A stretch of 15,081 bases of DNA, taken from NCBI GenBank assembly GCA_017305815.1, contig JAFKJZ010000150.1, forward strand, positions 1-15,081, in the 5' to 3' direction. The notes under the pieces are model-generated. The model did no database searches and had not been told where the DNA came from. It saw nothing but the letters and a program-made list of their open reading frames with translations. This document shows, piece by piece, positions 1 through 7,473 of the stretch. The DNA comes from Hyphomicrobiales bacterium. Its GTDB lineage: Bacteria; Pseudomonadota; Alphaproteobacteria; Rhizobiales; Kaistiaceae. Numbering within the stretch: the stretch's first letter is position 1; every line of letters begins with the position of its first letter. A program made the position numbers and the translations under genes.

Positions 1-71
1 TCGGCCGCCCGCGCCAGCTCCACACGGGCGCAGCGCAGCGCGACTACGTTCCGGTCTCGAAGCGCCACTAA
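1..71 (+). CDS. gltA: Citrate synthase, C-terminal end only (partial)
   Basis: Frame 3 runs open from the window edge to a TAA stop at 69-71. It encodes a tail containing RPRQLHTGAAQRDYVPVSKR followed by a final His. This matches the extreme C-terminus of bacterial type II citrate synthases, which typically end in an RPRQLYTG...RDYVP...KR pattern. Citrate synthase condenses acetyl-CoA with oxaloacetate at the entry to the TCA cycle. Only about 23 residues are visible, so catalytic residues cannot be checked. The gene converges on lpxB, an arrangement found in rhizobial genomes, and is followed 20 bp later by a strong intrinsic terminator, which supports this being a real gene end. The identification rests on a short but distinctive motif. 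Confidence 0.85.
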   Translation, partial: GRPRQLHTGAAQRDYVPVSKRH

Positions 72-90
72 GGCGGTTCGATTTGAATGC

Positions 91-119
91 AAAAGGGCGC
101 CTCCGGGCGCCCTTTTTTT
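91..119 (+). terminator. Rho-independent terminator of gltA
   Basis: An 11-bp perfect stem (91-101 paired with 106-116) closes a TCCG tetraloop and runs into seven T residues (113-119). It lies 20 bp after the gltA stop codon. The other strand also ends in a run of four T, so it could act weakly in both directions and stop leftward readthrough from the lpxB side. Confidence 0.93.
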
Positions 120-138
120 GTTGCCAGCCCTCGAAGAA

Positions 139-171
139 GGCCCTCACCCTACCCCTCTGCCGCGCGCGGGA
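139..171 (+). repeat. Short interspersed C-rich repeat, copy 1
   Basis: The block CCCTCACCCTACCCCTCTGC plus CGCGCGCGGG (141-170) matches 15051-15080 at 27 of 30 positions in the same orientation. The pattern (a 'CCCTCACCC..CCCTCTCCCGC' head followed by a GC palindrome) is a common extragenic repeat type in Hyphomicrobiales. Here the palindrome arm is degraded, because the right side reads GGGAAGCG instead of continuing into GAGAGGG. No coding capacity is evident. It shares the 326-bp gap between gltA and lpxB with the palindromic element that follows. Confidence 0.75.
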
Positions 172-214
172 AGCGAGCACGGCCCGTACAATCACCGCCT
201 CCCCCCGCCCTCGC

Positions 215-372
215 CGTCATCCCGGGCTTGACCCGGGATCCATTCAGCCGAGGTGCGCGAAGGCGCGGAACTTGCGCGTCATCACTCGCAGACATCGGCG
301 AACCCGACCCAACTCCCCGATGATACGGCTGTATGGATCCCGTATCTTCGCTTCGCTACGTCCGGGATGACG
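215..372. repeat. Mosaic palindromic interspersed element, about 158 bp
   Basis: Outer arms CGTCATCCCGG (215-225) and CCGGGATGACG (362-372) are exact inverted repeats. Inner arms 235-250 and 326-341 are complementary at 15 of 16 positions, centred on GGATCCAT. The left arm also contains its own hairpin, ATCCCGGG (219-226) with CCCGGGAT (232-239) around a 5-nt loop. The core (251-325) holds a weak further dyad (CATCGG 293-298, CCGATG 317-322). The CGTCATCCCGGGCTTGACCC type of sequence is a widespread intergenic repeat in alphaproteobacteria. I see no transposase gene, so it resembles a REP/MITE-like non-autonomous element. The remaining 373-445 holds nothing I recognise, and no convincing terminator for lpxB. 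Confidence 0.8.
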
Positions 373-445
373 ACGGAGAGGATGAAGGGTCCGCGGCAGC
401 ATTGGCGAGAGTGCGGGTATGAAGCGCGCCCACATGCGCCTGCCC

Positions 446-1621
446 TTAGCCCCGTGCGGCCAGCACGCCGAGCACCGACTCCGCCGCGCGATCGGAGGGC
501 GGCACGCCGCCGGTGCTCATCAGCGCGTCCAGCCGGGCGAAGCCATCGAGCTGGGCCTGGCGCACTGGTCCATCGGGTATCAGCGGCGCCAGCGCCTCGA
601 CCAGCTTTGCCGGCGTACAATCATGCTGGATCAATTCCGGCACGACCGGACCGTCGAGGATGATGTTCGGCAGAGTTGCGAAGCGGCCGATGATGAGATG
701 CTTCGCCACCTTTGCCTCCCAGCCGGGAACGCGATAGGCAGCGGCGAACGGCACGCCGGCCAGCGCCAGCTCCAGCGTCACCGTACCGGAGGCCGCAAGC
801 GCCACGCGCGCGGTTCGGAAGGCCGCGAGCTTCGCTTCTTCGCCGGCTACGATGTGAGGCCGCACCGGCCAGTCCTGGGTCGCCTCGGCGACCATGTCGA
901 CCAGGCGCGGCAGGGTCGGCAGCACCAGCCTGAAATCCTGGCCGCGCGCCCTGAGCAGGCCGAGCGCCTCGCCGAAAGGCCCGCCAAGACGCTTCAGTTC
1001 CATGCGCCGGCTTCCAGGCAGCACCAGCACGATCGGCGGCTCGCCATTGCGCAGCGCCAGATCGGCGGCGCTCGGCTGCAGGCTCGGGATCTCGCTCAGG
1101 AGCGGATGGCCGACATAGCTCGTTTCCGGTCCGCCGAGCCGTCGCATCACCTCCGGCTCGAAAGGCAGCAGCGCCAGCACATGATCGATCGTGCCGTACA
1201 TCTTGCGTGCCCGGCCGGGTCGCCAGGCCCACACGGTCGGAGCGACATATTTGACGATGGGCAGATGCGGCAGCCGCCGGCGTACCTGCCCCGCGACACG
1301 GCGATTGAAATCCTGCGCGTCGACAAGCACGAGGATTTCGGGCGGATTGGCGACGATCGCCTCGACCGTCTGGCGCATCCGCCTCAGGATCGTCGGCAGC
1401 TTGCCGATCACGGCGCTGAAGCCCATCGCCGTCAGGTCGTCCATCGGATAGAGCCCGCGCAGGCCCGCGGCCGCCATGCGATGGCCGCCGACGCCGCGGT
1501 AGGAGACGCCGCCCGCCCATTTCTCCGCCAGCGACCGCATCAGGCCCGCTGCGAGGATGTCGCCCGATTCCTCACCCGCGATGATGAAAACGTCGAGCGG
1601 TTTGACCGCCGGCAGCGTCAT
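446..1621 (-). CDS. lpxB: Lipid-A-disaccharide synthase
   Basis: LpxB (391 aa) is a peripheral inner-membrane glycosyltransferase. It joins UDP-2,3-diacylglucosamine to lipid X, forming the beta-1',6-linked disaccharide of lipid A and releasing UDP. Visible family blocks are AGEESGD near residue 15, a GVGGHRM block, DAQDFN near residue 100 (the region of the family's catalytic Asp), YVAPTVWAWRPGR, LLPFE, YVGHPL and LPGSR. Length is normal. I chose the ATG at 1621 because its sequence overlaps the lpxI stop as ATGA, the classic translational-coupling junction, and the protein then begins directly before the first conserved strand. The longer open frame to 1870 is antisense-like extension inside lpxI. 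One oddity: the usual DAPDFN or DSPDF motif reads DAQDFN, so the proline is replaced. It is the last gene of the cluster, with stop TAA at 446-448. Confidence 0.97.
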   Translation of the reverse strand: MTLPAVKPLDVFIIAGEESGDILAAGLMRSLAEKWAGGVSYRGVGGHRMAAAGLRGLYPMDDLTAMGFSAVIGKLPTILRRMRQTVEAIVANPPEILVLVDAQDFNRRVAGQVRRRLPHLPIVKYVAPTVWAWRPGRARKMYGTIDHVLALLPFEPEVMRRLGGPETSYVGHPLLSEIPSLQPSAADLALRNGEPPIVLVLPGSRRMELKRLGGPFGEALGLLRARGQDFRLVLPTLPRLVDMVAEATQDWPVRPHIVAGEEAKLAAFRTARVALAASGTVTLELALAGVPFAAAYRVPGWEAKVAKHLIIGRFATLPNIILDGPVVPELIQHDCTPAKLVEALAPLIPDGPVRQAQLDGFARLDALMSTGGVPPSDRAAESVLGVLAARG

Positions 1622-2487
1622 GGATCGAGCCCGATGATGAACAGGCCCCTTGCGTCGGCTATGCGCACGATGGCCTCGATCTCCGCGGCGATGACGCCGC
1701 CCGCCTCGACCGCCACGCCGGCAAGACCGGCATCGGCGGCAAGCTCGATTGTCCGCGGACCGATCGACGGCAGGTCGAGCCGGCGATTCTGTTCGGGCTT
1801 CGGCGCCTTGACGAGGACGCCCGACTTGCCGTGCAGCTTGATCCGGCCGTTGGCGCGCAGTTCGCGGCACCGCGCCAGCATCAGGTCGGTACCCTCAGCC
1901 GCCTCGACGGCGAGCACGCGGCGAGCGCCAACCACGACCCCCTGCCCGATATCATAGGAACCGAGCGCGCGAACGACGTCACGGCCGAAATGCGCGGCGG
2001 CGAGGTCTTCGGCGCTCGGCTCGAACGCGCCGAGCACGCCGGCCGGAACCAGGATCTCGGGCGCGATCTCATGCGCTCCAACCAGCTCGAAGCCGTTTTC
2101 CTCGAAAATGCGCCCGACGGCGGAAAGGAGATGGTCATCGCCGCCACGAAACATGCCGAGCACGCGCGGCAGCAGTTTCAGCGAGCCCCAGTCGACGCGA
2201 AGCTTGCGGATGCTCGGACGCAGCACCGTGCCGACGAAGACGACCTGGCGGCAGCCATGGCTGCGCAGCGCCGACGACAGCTTGCCGAAGGCGCCGATGT
2301 GAATCCATTCATGCGGGTAGCGCTCGACCTCGGCGTCGGCGAAGCCATGGATCGGCAGCAGGAAGACCTTGCGCCCGGATTTGAGCGCGGCCTCGGCGAC
2401 GACAAAGGGAAAGGCGCCGCCGCCGCAGATGATGCCGAGCGTGCCCGGATCGGACGCGCTCGGCACGGATCGGGCCGCATCGGTCAC
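1618..2487 (-). CDS. lpxI: UDP-2,3-diacylglucosamine diphosphatase, LpxI type
   Basis: LpxI (289 aa, formerly DUF1009) hydrolyses UDP-2,3-diacylglucosamine to lipid X and UMP, the step done by the unrelated LpxH in E. coli. Visible conserved blocks are GIICGGGAFP (residues 18-27), GTVLRPS (86-92), GGDDHLL (115-121), VEAAEGTD (194-201), and a KP-Q--R-DLP block (230-240). By my counting, the Asp reported as catalytic in Caulobacter LpxI probably corresponds to D238, but this needs an alignment. The start is GTG at 2487; the leader TGAGAGGCAGGCC supplies a Shine-Dalgarno match (GAGAGG) just after the lpxA stop. It lies 10 bp from lpxA and overlaps lpxB by 4 bp, so it substitutes in place for LpxH in the pathway. 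This lpxA-lpxI-lpxB order is usual for alphaproteobacteria. Confidence 0.96.
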   Translation of the reverse strand: MTDAARSVPSASDPGTLGIICGGGAFPFVVAEAALKSGRKVFLLPIHGFADAEVERYPHEWIHIGAFGKLSSALRSHGCRQVVFVGTVLRPSIRKLRVDWGSLKLLPRVLGMFRGGDDHLLSAVGRIFEENGFELVGAHEIAPEILVPAGVLGAFEPSAEDLAAAHFGRDVVRALGSYDIGQGVVVGARRVLAVEAAEGTDLMLARCRELRANGRIKLHGKSGVLVKAPKPEQNRRLDLPSIGPRTIELAADAGLAGVAVEAGGVIAAEIEAIVRIADARGLFIIGLDP

Positions 2488-2497
2488 GGCCTGCCTC

Positions 2498-3316
2498 TCA
2501 CGCGTCTGCGTCGTGATGTTCGGTCGCGGCGCCGCGCGGCACCGTCAGCCGGCGCTTGCCGCGATTGCGGATGAACTCGATCACGTGCATGACGTTGGCG
2601 TCGTCGGCATAGCGGCCGGCCACGGTCTCGATGCGCTCGGCCAGCTGGCCGGGGCCGTAGAACAGGTCGCGATAAGCGGCGCGCAGGCGCTGGATCGCCG
2701 GGCGGTCGAAACCGCGGCGCTTCAGACCGATGATGTTGAGGCCGCCAAGGCCTTCCGCACCCTCACGGACGGCGCCAAACGGGATCACGTCGTGCCAGAT
2801 CGGGCAGAGGCCGCCGATGATCGCCTGATCGCCGACGCGCACGAACAGGAGCAGCGCGCAAAGACCGCCGAGAAAGACGTTGTTGCCGATCTCGACATGG
2901 CCGCCGAGCGTGGCGCAATTCGCCATGATGACGTCGTTGCCGAGCGAGCAGTCATGCGCGATGTGCACGCCGGTCATCAGGAAGCAGCGATCACCGATCT
3001 TGGTTTCGCGGCGCTCGCCGACCGAGCCGATGCTGATCGTGACATTCTCGCGGATGACGCAGTTCTTGCCGATCGTCACGAGGCCCGGTTCGCCCTTGTA
3101 GTGGACGGACTGCGGATTGCCGCCGATCGAGGCGAACGGATGGATCGTCGTGCCCTCGCCTACCGTCGTGCGGGCGGTAATCGAGACATGGTTGTGAACC
3201 ACCGCGCCATCACCGAGCACGACATCGCGACCGATCATGGAGAATGCGCCGACGCGGACATCGGCGCCGAGACGCGCCCCATCCTCGATGACGGCTGTGG
3301 GATGAATGTTGCTCAT
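2498..3316 (-). CDS. lpxA: Acyl-ACP--UDP-N-acetylglucosamine O-acyltransferase, divergent active site
   Basis: LpxA (272 aa) starts lipid A synthesis by moving a 3-hydroxyacyl chain from ACP to the 3-position of UDP-GlcNAc or its 3-amino analogue. The N-terminal hexapeptide-repeat left-handed beta-helix (about residues 3-185) starts with SNIHPTAV and carries the catalytic His in HIAHDC (H121). The GLNIIGLKRRG motif (192-202) leads into the helical C-terminal domain. The start at 3316 follows GGAG with a 4-nt spacer and gives the normal family N-terminus; an alternative ATG at 3337 would overlap fabZ. Oddities: the normally conserved AVHQF reads ALLLF (154-158), replacing the pair equivalent to E. 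coli H160/Q161. The HRGT and GN-A motifs also differ (SIGS at 95-98, EGAE at 185-188). The reading frame and spacing to KRRG are intact, so I call it lpxA but with an unusual pocket. Confidence 0.93.
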   Translation of the reverse strand: MSNIHPTAVIEDGARLGADVRVGAFSMIGRDVVLGDGAVVHNHVSITARTTVGEGTTIHPFASIGGNPQSVHYKGEPGLVTIGKNCVIRENVTISIGSVGERRETKIGDRCFLMTGVHIAHDCSLGNDVIMANCATLGGHVEIGNNVFLGGLCALLLFVRVGDQAIIGGLCPIWHDVIPFGAVREGAEGLGGLNIIGLKRRGFDRPAIQRLRAAYRDLFYGPGQLAERIETVAGRYADDANVMHVIEFIRNRGKRRLTVPRGAATEHHDADA

Positions 3317-3326
3317 GAAGCTCCGT

Positions 3327-3794
3327 TCACTGATCAATCAGCATGGCGCTGATCTCAGCCTCTGCGACCTTGGTCCCTGCGACGATACCCTCGCACTGGA
3401 ACTTCCAGACCGCGCCGCGCGAACGAGTCTTGCGGACGTGGTATTCGAGCACGTCACCGGGGACCACCGGCTTGCGGAACTTCGCGCCATCGATCGTCAT
3501 CAGATAGACGACACGCGGCGGACCTTCCTTGGCGGCATTGGCGATGCAGATTGCACCAGCCGTCTGCGCCATGCCCTCGAGGATCAGAACACCCGGCATC
3601 ACCGGATGCCCGGGGAAATGACCCTGAAAATGCGGCTCATTGAAGGAGACATTCTTCAGTCCCCTGGCGCTTTCGTCGCGGTCGATGTCGACGATGCGAT
3701 CCACCATCAGGAACGGATAGCGATGCGGCAGCAACTCCAGAATCTTCTGGATGTCGGCAGCGCCGAGCACCTTGGCTTCCTCGGTTACGGTCAT
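3327..3794 (-). CDS. fabZ: 3-hydroxyacyl-ACP dehydratase
   Basis: FabZ (155 aa) dehydrates 3-hydroxyacyl-ACP to trans-2-enoyl-ACP in fatty acid elongation. It competes with LpxA and LpxD for 3-hydroxyacyl-ACP, which explains its position between those two genes. The hot-dog fold signature is clear: [13 protein letters not shown] (21-33), then [14 protein letters not shown] (55-68) with catalytic His59, and LILEGMAQ (70-77) with catalytic Glu73. Length is standard. The start ATG at 3794 lies 4 bp after the lpxD stop and is preceded by AGGGGGA inside the lpxD end. The frame stays open upstream to 3962, but that part lies within lpxD and resembles no FabZ N-terminus. Confidence 0.97.
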   Translation of the reverse strand: MTVTEEAKVLGAADIQKILELLPHRYPFLMVDRIVDIDRDESARGLKNVSFNEPHFQGHFPGHPVMPGVLILEGMAQTAGAICIANAAKEGPPRVVYLMTIDGAKFRKPVVPGDVLEYHVRKTRSRGAVWKFQCEGIVAGTKVAEAEISAMLIDQ

Positions 3795-3798
3795 GGGC

Positions 3799-4866
3799 TC
3801 AATCCCCCTGGCTATCCTTATTATGTCCGGCTTTGACTTCCCGCTGAGCGAGGCGCCGGATGGCGACCTCCTCGCGATACCATTCCTTGATCGGCCGCGC
3901 GGGCGCGCCGCCATAGCGGCCGCCGGCCGCCAGGTCGTCCTTGACGCTCGCCGTCGCAGCAACCTGCGCGCCGGCCCCGACCGTCACATGGCCGTTCACG
4001 CCGACCTGACCGCCGAGCACGACGAAATCGCCGAGTGTGGCGCTGCCGGAAATGCCGACCTGGGAAACGATCACGCAATGGCGTCCGATCGACACGTTGT
4101 GTCCGATCTGGACCAGATTGTCGATCTTGGTGCCCTCGCCGATCACCGTGTCGCGATTCGCGCCGCGGTCGATCGTCGTGTTGGCGCCGATCTCAACGTC
4201 GTCCTGGATCACCACCCGGCCGATCTGCGGCACCTTGGAGTGACCACGGCCGCTCATCAGATAGCCGAAGCCATCCTGGCCGATACGGACGCCGGGATGG
4301 ACTACAACCCTGTTTCCAATCAATGCGTTGGTGATGGTTGTTGAAGCTGCGATCGAACTGTCGCGGCCAATGCGGACGCCCGCGCCGATCACCGCGCCGG
4401 GTCCGATCACCGTGTTGGAGCCAATCTCGGCGCCCTCGCCGACGACGGCGCCGGGCTCGACCGTCACGCCGGCCTCGAGACGAGCCGTCGGGTGCACATG
4501 GGCAGCCGGCGAGACGCCCGAACCGAAGACAAGCGCGGGCCGCAGCGCGGTCGGATAGAGCCGCACCTGCACCGCGACATAAGCTTCATAGGGCTTGGCG
4601 ACTTCAAGCGCCGCGACGCCGGCCGGGACGGCGACGCTGTGCTTCGGCGAACAGAAGCACGCGGCCGCCTGCGTATCGGCCAGCTGCGGCACATAGCGCG
4701 GATTGTCGATGAAGGTCAGGTCGGACGCGCGCGCCTGGTCCAGCGGCGCGACACCCCGGATCAGCCGACTGCCCTCGACGCCGTTGGCGATCCGCGCGCC
4801 CGTCATGGCGACGATGTCATCGAGTGTGATCGGGCCTGACGGAGCGAAAAAGACGGGATCTGTCAT
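3799..4866 (-). CDS. lpxD: UDP-3-O-(3-hydroxyacyl)glucosamine N-acyltransferase
   Basis: LpxD (355 aa) adds the second 3-hydroxyacyl chain, at the amine, in lipid A synthesis. The N-terminal uridine-binding domain (about 1-115) begins [11 protein letters not shown]. It is followed by a long hexapeptide-repeat beta-helix (about 120-315) rich in IG-x-x motifs, and a C-terminal helix (about 325-345). The catalytic His is in LVQIGHN (H256), with TTIDRG at 230-235. I chose the ATG at 4866 because it gives the expected rhizobial N-terminus; a GTG at 4881 is possible. The Shine-Dalgarno match is weak (GTGGAC). Upstream lies a terminator-like hairpin just after bamA, and skp is missing from the bamA-lpxD junction, so lpxD may be partly separated from bamA transcriptionally. 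Confidence 0.96.
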   Translation of the reverse strand: MTDPVFFAPSGPITLDDIVAMTGARIANGVEGSRLIRGVAPLDQARASDLTFIDNPRYVPQLADTQAAACFCSPKHSVAVPAGVAALEVAKPYEAYVAVQVRLYPTALRPALVFGSGVSPAAHVHPTARLEAGVTVEPGAVVGEGAEIGSNTVIGPGAVIGAGVRIGRDSSIAASTTITNALIGNRVVVHPGVRIGQDGFGYLMSGRGHSKVPQIGRVVIQDDVEIGANTTIDRGANRDTVIGEGTKIDNLVQIGHNVSIGRHCVIVSQVGISGSATLGDFVVLGGQVGVNGHVTVGAGAQVAATASVKDDLAAGGRYGGAPARPIKEWYREEVAIRRLAQREVKAGHNKDSQGD

Positions 4867-4883
4867 GCCGCGCGTGTCCACAA

Positions 4884-4915
4884 ATAGAAAGGCCGCCGGC
4901 TCACCCGGCGGCCTT
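4884..4915 (-). terminator. Terminator-like hairpin between bamA and lpxD
   Basis: An 11-bp perfect stem (4905-4915 with 4889-4899) around a 5-nt loop starts 20 bp after the bamA stop. On the minus strand it runs into TTTCTATTT, an interrupted U-tract. It looks like an intrinsic terminator inside the cluster, directly upstream of the lpxD start. It could be a partial terminator that lowers lpx expression relative to bamA, or an mRNA-protecting 3' end after processing. A 10-bp palindrome CTCTATAGAG (4922-4931) lies between the bamA stop and the hairpin. Confidence 0.7.
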
Positions 4916-4935
4916 GCAGATCTCTATAGAGGCTA

Positions 4936-7302
4936 TCAGAACTGGGTGCCAGCGCTGAAGCGGAACACCTGGGTCTTGTCCCAATCCGCCTTGGTGAGAG
5001 CTTCGGCGAAATCGGCACGCAGAAGACCGAACGGCGAGTTCCAGATGATCGAGGCGCCGACCGACGAACGGATCAGCGAGCTGTCCTGAACATCGAGACC
5101 CTCGAGACCGTCATAGCCCCACAGCGAGCCGGCGTCGGCGAAGACCGCGCCGCGCAGACCGAACTCTTCCGGGAAGGCCGGCAGCGGGAACTGAGCTTCG
5201 GCCGTCACGTTCCAGTAGTTCTTGCCGCCGATCGCGTAGTCATCGACGTTACCCTGGACACGACCGCCATAGCCGAACGACTGGAAGCCACGGATCGTCT
5301 CGCCGCCACGGAAGAAGTTATCGAGGACCGCGACGTCCTTGCCGCCGAAGCCGGTGATGTTGCCGGCGCCGCCCTTCAGGAAGCCGATGACGCCGCTATC
5401 CGGCCACAGCTCCTTGTAGATGCGCGCGTCCAGGGCGCTGCGGACGAACTGGCCGTCGCCGCCGACACCCGCGAAGTCCTGCGCGAACTTCACGAACACG
5501 CCGTCGTGCGGGTCCTGGAAGTTGTCGATCGTCGAATAGGTCAGCTGGTAGCCCAGCGACGAATTGATGGTCGATCCGAGCGGGTAGAGAGCCGGCAGAA
5601 CGCCCGAGCCAGCCGGCGGCAGGAGGATGTCGCTCTCGTAGTTGCTGCCATACGACGTGACGTCGCGCTGGACGAGCTTGTAGTTGACCTGGCCGTTGAA
5701 GTCGTCGGTGATCGGCAGGCCGAGACGCAGCGTACCACCCCAGCTGTCCATGTTGTACGGACGGAAGTCCGTATCCTTGGCCTGGTTGTAGAACACGTCG
5801 AAGCCGAGCGACATGCGGCGACCGAGGAAGTACGGCTCGGTGAACGACAGATTGACCGTACGGTCATCCACGCCGCCGCCGACCGAGACCTTCAGGTACT
5901 GGCCGCGACCGAGGAAGTTCTTTTCGGTCATCGACACCGAGGCGATGAAGCCGCCGCCCTGGTCGGTGGTGTAGCCGCCGCCGACCTGGAACGAACCAGT
6001 CGACTGATCTTCGACCTGCACGTCGATGACGACCTTGTCGGGCGCGCTGCCCGGCTGCGTCGTGACCGAAACGGTCTTGAAGTAGCCGAGGTTCTTCAGG
6101 CGGCGCTCCGCCTTGTCGACGATGACGCGGTTGTACGCATCGCCTTCGGACAGATCGAACTCGCGACGAATGACGTAGTCACGCGTACGGGTGTTGCCGC
6201 GCACATTGATGCGCTCGACATAAAGACGCGGACCCTCATCGATCAGATAGGTGAGATCGATCGTGTGGTTCTCGTAGTTGCGGTCGCCGCGCGGACGGAT
6301 CTGCGCGAAGGAGTAACCCTTGCGGGCGATCGCCGTGTTCAGGTCTTCCGTGGTGCGCTCGACCAGGGTCGCGTTGAACACCTTGCCTTCGCGGGTGCGG
6401 ACGAGACCCTTGAGGTTGGCGGCGTCGACTTCCGGGATCGACGAGTCGACGTTGACCGTGCCGAAGCGGTAGCGCGGGCCTTCGTCGAGGGTGATCACCA
6501 GATTGTAGCGGTTGGTCGCCTCGTCGAAATTCGCTTCCGCCGAAACGATGCGGAAGTCGGCGAAGCCGTTGCGCAGGTAGAGGCGGCGAATCAGTTCCTG
6601 GTCGGACTGGAAGCGCGCTTCGTCAAACGTGTCGCGCTTCGACAGCCAGCTGGTGATATTCGTCCGCTTGGTCGTCATCACGTCGCGCAGGCGGCTGTTC
6701 GAGAACGCCTTGTTGCCGACGAAGTTGATGCTGGAGATACCGGTGCGCGTGCCTTCGTTGATGACGAAGGTGACATCGATGCGGCCATTGTCGCGCGGCG
6801 TCGTCTGCACGGTGACACCGGCTTCCGAACGGCCATTGCGGCGATAGGCTTCCTTGATCCGCTCCACGTCGCCGTCGAGCTTCTCCTGCGTCAGCACGCC
6901 GCGAGACTTGGTCTCGATGATCGGCTGCAGCATGTCCTTCTTGAGCTTCTTGTTGCCCTGGAAGCGGACGGTGCCGACGATGTTGTTTTCCTTGACGTGA
7001 ACCACCAGCGTGTTGCCCTGGCGGTTGATCTTCACGTCCGAGAACAGGCCAGTCGCGTAGAGCGCCTTGACCGATTCGTTGATCTCGGCAGCGCCGAAGT
7101 TCCGGCCGGGCTCGATCGTCAGATAGTTCCGGACCGTCTCCGGATCGACGCGCGAGTTGCCCTGCACGACGATGTTTCGCACGACGTCAGCGTGGGCTTG
7201 CGTTGCCCCAATGACGGACATCTGCGCGGCGAGCGCCGGCACGGCCACAGTCATGACCGCGGCACGGGCCGCTCCCCGCGTGAAAGTCTTGAAGGAATTC
7301 AT
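4936..7302 (-). CDS. bamA: Outer membrane protein assembly factor BamA
   Basis: BamA (788 aa) is the essential Omp85 core of the BAM complex, which folds beta-barrel proteins into the outer membrane. The N-terminus MNSFKTFTRGAARAAV has a basic n-region and a hydrophobic stretch, with a likely signal peptidase I site after AHA (residue 38). Five POTRA domains follow (about 40-437), starting at VVRNIVVQGNSRV. The 16-strand barrel (about 440-788) includes the conserved loop-6 RGF motif (671-673) and FADAG (720-724). The chain ends in Phe (FSAGTQF), the usual beta-signal. I chose the ATG at 7302 because it gives this signal peptide; the open frame to 7467 adds a non-signal extension. It lies downstream of rseP with a 171-bp gap holding an inverted repeat. 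Confidence 0.97.
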   Translation of the reverse strand: MNSFKTFTRGAARAAVMTVAVPALAAQMSVIGATQAHADVVRNIVVQGNSRVDPETVRNYLTIEPGRNFGAAEINESVKALYATGLFSDVKINRQGNTLVVHVKENNIVGTVRFQGNKKLKKDMLQPIIETKSRGVLTQEKLDGDVERIKEAYRRNGRSEAGVTVQTTPRDNGRIDVTFVINEGTRTGISSINFVGNKAFSNSRLRDVMTTKRTNITSWLSKRDTFDEARFQSDQELIRRLYLRNGFADFRIVSAEANFDEATNRYNLVITLDEGPRYRFGTVNVDSSIPEVDAANLKGLVRTREGKVFNATLVERTTEDLNTAIARKGYSFAQIRPRGDRNYENHTIDLTYLIDEGPRLYVERINVRGNTRTRDYVIRREFDLSEGDAYNRVIVDKAERRLKNLGYFKTVSVTTQPGSAPDKVVIDVQVEDQSTGSFQVGGGYTTDQGGGFIASVSMTEKNFLGRGQYLKVSVGGGVDDRTVNLSFTEPYFLGRRMSLGFDVFYNQAKDTDFRPYNMDSWGGTLRLGLPITDDFNGQVNYKLVQRDVTSYGSNYESDILLPPAGSGVLPALYPLGSTINSSLGYQLTYSTIDNFQDPHDGVFVKFAQDFAGVGGDGQFVRSALDARIYKELWPDSGVIGFLKGGAGNITGFGGKDVAVLDNFFRGGETIRGFQSFGYGGRVQGNVDDYAIGGKNYWNVTAEAQFPLPAFPEEFGLRGAVFADAGSLWGYDGLEGLDVQDSSLIRSSVGASIIWNSPFGLLRADFAEALTKADWDKTQVFRFSAGTQF

Positions 7303-7385
7303 TGGGTTCAAACGCCCTGCTCTATTCTGACTTCCTAGGCTCGAGCCCCGAGACGGGATTCGTACCGGACTGATCAACTGCAGCT

Positions 7386-7435
7386 TTGTGGCATGCGCCC
7401 GAACCGTTCGCAAGCCGAGCCCCATAGTGCCACAA
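7386..7435. promoter_or_regulatory. Inverted repeat in the rseP-bamA gap
   Basis: Eight-base arms TTGTGGCA (7386-7393) and TGCCACAA (7428-7435) are perfect inverted repeats 34 bp apart, with a near-palindrome CGAACCGTTCG (7400-7410) between them. A GGCTCGAGCC palindrome lies nearer bamA (7338-7347). This is the longest gap inside the minus-strand cluster (171 bp), so it may hold a bamA promoter or operator, but I found no convincing -35/-10 pair. It could equally be an RNA structure or chance. Confidence 0.35.
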
Positions 7436-7473
7436 CGGAATTTAACCGTCCGTTGCCAACGCGCCACGCTGGC

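Noticed and set aside
83..370. Small plus-strand open frames downstream of gltA
   Set aside because: They run through the gltA terminator hairpin and the palindromic repeats; no ribosome binding site or homology.
419..1957. 512-codon open frame on the plus strand
   Set aside because: Antisense to lpxB and lpxI; composition is Arg/His/Gln-rich shadow with no family resemblance.
4936..4960. Sigma-54-like TGGCAC before lpxD
   Set aside because: TGGCAC is present at the end of bamA, but the required GC-rich -12 element at the right spacing is absent.
5506..7338. 610-codon open frame on the plus strand
   Set aside because: Antisense to bamA, low-complexity composition typical of a shadow frame, no credible start signal or domain.
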